DNA of 10,079 bases from Ktedonobacter sp. 13_1_20CM_4_53_11. Its GTDB lineage: Bacteria > Chloroflexota > Ktedonobacteria > Ktedonobacterales > Ktedonobacteraceae. Both the position numbers and the translations under genes were made by a program. Numbering within the stretch: the stretch's first letter is position 1; each line of letters starts with the position of its first letter. The stretch is taken from assembly GCA_001919995.1 (NCBI GenBank), contig MNIY01000022.1:1-10079 (forward strand), written 5' to 3'. The notes beneath the pieces were generated by a model. The model ran no database searches. It saw only the letters and a program-made list of their open reading frames with translations, and was not told the DNA's origin. Below are positions 8,567-10,079 of this stretch, piece after piece.

Positions 8567-8676
8567 GTTGTTGTGGAAGTTGGGGCTCCACTGGCCTTTT
8601 GCGCCAGGCGCTTTTCTTTGTTCTTTTTTGCTCGCACAAGGTGTTTGTGCCAGGCTACTTTTTTGGTTTTGTTCAT
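8554..8676 (-). CDS. Small, highly basic 40-residue protein
   Basis: A 40-codon gene shorter than usual annotation cut-offs. It begins MNKTKKVAWHKHLVRAKKNK; residues 1-27 are dominated by Lys and Arg with His, Trp and Leu spaced as in an amphipathic RNA-binding helix, and the tail (29-37) is Gly/Ala/Pro/Ser/Thr-rich before a final Arg-Arg. Support for translation: AAAAGGAGCA ends six bases before the ATG, the gene starts 12 bases after the TPR gene's stop codon, and its charge is unlike random sequence. The composition resembles very small ribosome-associated proteins, so a ribosomal or RNA-binding role is plausible and fits the nearby miaB; this is inference. I cannot name a family. Its last codons form one arm of the hairpin at 8544-8566 and its TAA lies in the loop. 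The alternative is a chance frame in a purine-rich stretch, which I consider less likely. Confidence 0.65.
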   Translation of the reverse strand: MNKTKKVAWHKHLVRAKKNKEKRLAQKASGAPTSTTTARR

Positions 8677-8688
8677 TGGTTGCTCCTT

Positions 8689-9507
8689 TTATTCTTCGGG
8701 TTCGATAGTGCCTTCGAAGTCGACTTCGGTTAGTTCGTCGCTTTCATCTCCGCCATCGTAATATTCGTCTTCGTTGCCCAGTTCGTCTTCATCATCGCCG
8801 CGGTCATAGCGTACCATGGTATCTTTGGTATATGCGCGGATCATGTCTCCTCCACCCTGTGATGGGAAGCTGACTTTGCCGAACATACTGGGATGTTGAT
8901 ATTCTTCGCGAATAATCAGACGGACGAGACCAGGTTCCATGGCCAGGATGGCCGCTGCATAGCGATTGCCACCTTCCATGAAGTTAATGAGGCGGTTGGA
9001 AAGGCGGGGCTCTATCTGACCGATGTCTTCTCCTGTCGCAATACGAGCGAAAATGGTGTGACCACTGACATACAACTGTACTTTGTCGCCGACTCCAACC
9101 TTGGCAAGAACAGAGGCTGGCGCGATGTTGATCAAATCGGTTGTCCCTGTTTTGCCAGTTTCTTCGATGAAGAGGCGGGGATCAATGCGTTCTAAGCCAG
9201 CAGGCGTTGTTTCTGGTTCTTCCTGCAGTAATGAGAGCCGATCTAAATTCTTTTTGGCTATGGTGTTGTTCGGGCTGTATTTCAAGGTCTGGTTATAGGC
9301 CTGCCTGGCTTCTGAATATCGGCCTAGTTCGCTAAGGGCCTTTCCCAGGCGGTTATAGGCCTCTGCGTCGTTTGGAAAGATATTCAGGATATTGCGATTG
9401 GTTGTGACAGCCTCTTCCCACTGGCTTGCCAATGCCTGATCAATAGCCAAGCGAGTCCATTGAACTTTCAGTTGTGCTTTTTCTTCAGAAGATTGTGCTT
9501 GCGTCAT
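8689..9507 (-). CDS. Tetratricopeptide-repeat protein with acidic C-terminal tail
   Basis: A 272-residue soluble protein. Two TPR units cover about 14-47 and 48-81; the second is canonical (AEAYNRLGKALSELGRYSEA). A linker (95-124) leads to a beta-rich domain (about 125-205) with VGDKVQLYV, GEDIGQIEPRLSNRL and LVRLIIREEY, which by eye recalls the HIRAN/OB-like pattern of a strand pair, an IG-x-(I/V) turn and a helix; this is tentative. The last 38 residues (235-272) are strongly acidic, with runs of Asp and Glu. No signal peptide or membrane segment is seen. The ATG at 9505-9507 is chosen because GGAGGAGG (9514-9521) ends six bases before it; the TTG one codon earlier is too close. The gene follows miaB by about 38 bases and precedes the small basic gene by 12, so all three form a likely operon. 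TPRs and an acidic tail suggest a protein- or ribosome-binding adaptor, not an enzyme. Confidence 0.82.
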   Translation of the reverse strand: MTQAQSSEEKAQLKVQWTRLAIDQALASQWEEAVTTNRNILNIFPNDAEAYNRLGKALSELGRYSEARQAYNQTLKYSPNNTIAKKNLDRLSLLQEEPETTPAGLERIDPRLFIEETGKTGTTDLINIAPASVLAKVGVGDKVQLYVSGHTIFARIATGEDIGQIEPRLSNRLINFMEGGNRYAAAILAMEPGLVRLIIREEYQHPSMFGKVSFPSQGGGDMIRAYTKDTMVRYDRGDDEDELGNEDEYYDGGDESDELTEVDFEGTIEPEE

Positions 9508-9545
9508 CAAACGCCTCCTCCATCATCGTGTTGATAGTCTGCCTA

Positions 9546-10079
9546 TTATACCGCAACTGCGCAACCCTGCAATGACCAGGCAGTCGTGCGCTCGATTCTT
9601 ACCTTAACCAGATCACCTGTTTGAATACTGCTGTTTGCTGCTTGCTGTGCATCTGGCTGGGGAAAGAATACCAGTTTATTGGCCCGGTTGCGTCCTTTCC
9701 ATTGTTGGCGTCCATGCGTGCTGTTTTCTTCTTCGACTAGCACCTCTTCAATTTTGCCAATATACTGCTGGTTTATTTCCAGGGCAATTGCGGATTGTGC
9801 CTCTTCAACGGCATGCAGCCTGCGCTTCTTTTCTGCCAGTGGAACGTCGTCATCCCAACGGGCGGCGACTGTACCAGGGCGAACAGAATAGGCAGCGACG
9901 TGAACCACATCGAAGCGGACCTCTTTGAGCAGGTCAAGCGTATGCTGGAACTCTTGCTCGGTCTCTCCACAAAAACCCACGATCACGTCAGTAGAGAGCG
10001 TAATATTGGGCCATAATTCTCGTACGCGTTGAATCTTTTCGCGGTACTCGTCAAGTGTATAGCCGCGCTTCATACGTTT
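9546..10079 (-). CDS. miaB: tRNA-2-methylthio-N6-dimethylallyladenosine synthase, C-terminal part (5' end cut by window)
   Basis: The C-terminal 177 codons of a radical-SAM methylthiotransferase that adds a methylthio group to isopentenyl-A37 of tRNAs reading UNN codons. The frame is open to the right edge, and the codons just before the first Met give KR, so the protein continues as KRMKRGYT, the conserved MiaB barrel segment; that Met is internal. Counting from it: LSTDVIVGFCGETEQEF (26-42), the late radical-SAM barrel motif; YSVRPGT (62-68); and a C-terminal TRAM RNA-binding domain (about 102-175) with GKIEEVLVE, the GRNRANKLVFF segment and a final SLQG. The usual Pro of VGFPGET is Cys here. 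The N-terminal [4Fe-4S] domain and the CxxxCxxC radical-SAM cysteines lie beyond the window. The GRNRANK TRAM start and MKRGYT favour MiaB over MtaB or RimO. It appears to head the TPR/small-gene operon. Confidence 0.93.
   Translation of the reverse strand, partial: KRMKRGYTLDEYREKIQRVRELWPNITLSTDVIVGFCGETEQEFQHTLDLLKEVRFDVVHVAAYSVRPGTVAARWDDDVPLAEKKRRLHAVEEAQSAIALEINQQYIGKIEEVLVEEENSTHGRQQWKGRNRANKLVFFPQPDAQQAANSSIQTGDLVKVRIERTTAWSLQGCAVAV

Noticed and set aside
9508..9510. TTG start for the TPR protein
   Set aside because: The GGAGGAGG site is only three bases from the TTG but six from the next codon, an ATG, which is the better start.

Overview
The window looks like a piece of chromosome from a heterotrophic bacterium of the Chloroflexota, possibly class Ktedonobacteria. 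That placement is inference from gene content (multidomain PucR regulator, DGPF protein, TPR protein beside miaB, balanced base composition) and rests on no marker gene. I see no rRNA, tRNA, CRISPR array, transposase or phage gene. Both ends cut through genes: the left edge removes the N-terminal third of a LacZ-type beta-galactosidase, and the right edge removes the N-terminal part of miaB.

Layout. (1) 1-2147, plus strand: C-terminal two thirds of a GH2 beta-galactosidase with both catalytic glutamates. (2) 2148-2252: a convergent gap holding six tandem copies of a 9-bp unit. (3) 2253-4788, minus strand: a tightly coupled pair, a diacylglycerol-kinase-family lipid kinase with an unusual C-terminal extension, then a YihY/BrkB membrane protein. 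(4) 4789-5122: a divergent control region with a good sigma-70-type promoter facing each way and a perfect 8-bp-arm palindrome. (5) 5123-6427, plus strand: a small four-helix membrane protein of unknown function, then a PAP2 phosphatase. (6) 6429-8520, minus strand: a YCII/DGPF protein whose stop codon faces the PAP2 stop one base away, downstream of a PucR/CdaR-type regulator. (7) 8554-10079, minus strand: miaB (partial), a TPR protein with an acidic tail, and a 40-codon, very basic small gene whose stop codon lies in the loop of a strong hairpin.

How the genes may work together. The centre of the window pairs a lipid kinase with a lipid-phosphate phosphatase, transcribed divergently and each accompanied by a polytopic membrane protein, which suggests a module for membrane lipid or lipid-carrier phosphate turnover. 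The miaB-TPR-small-basic-protein order suggests a translation-linked operon. The beta-galactosidase and the PucR-DGPF pair have no evident link to these groups.

Most of the window is ordinary chromosomal content and I found no clear new defence or mobile system. The points most worth following are the 40-residue basic gene and its hairpin, the C-terminal extension of the lipid kinase, the palindrome in the divergent region, the 9-bp tandem array, and the missing lysine in PAP2 motif 1.
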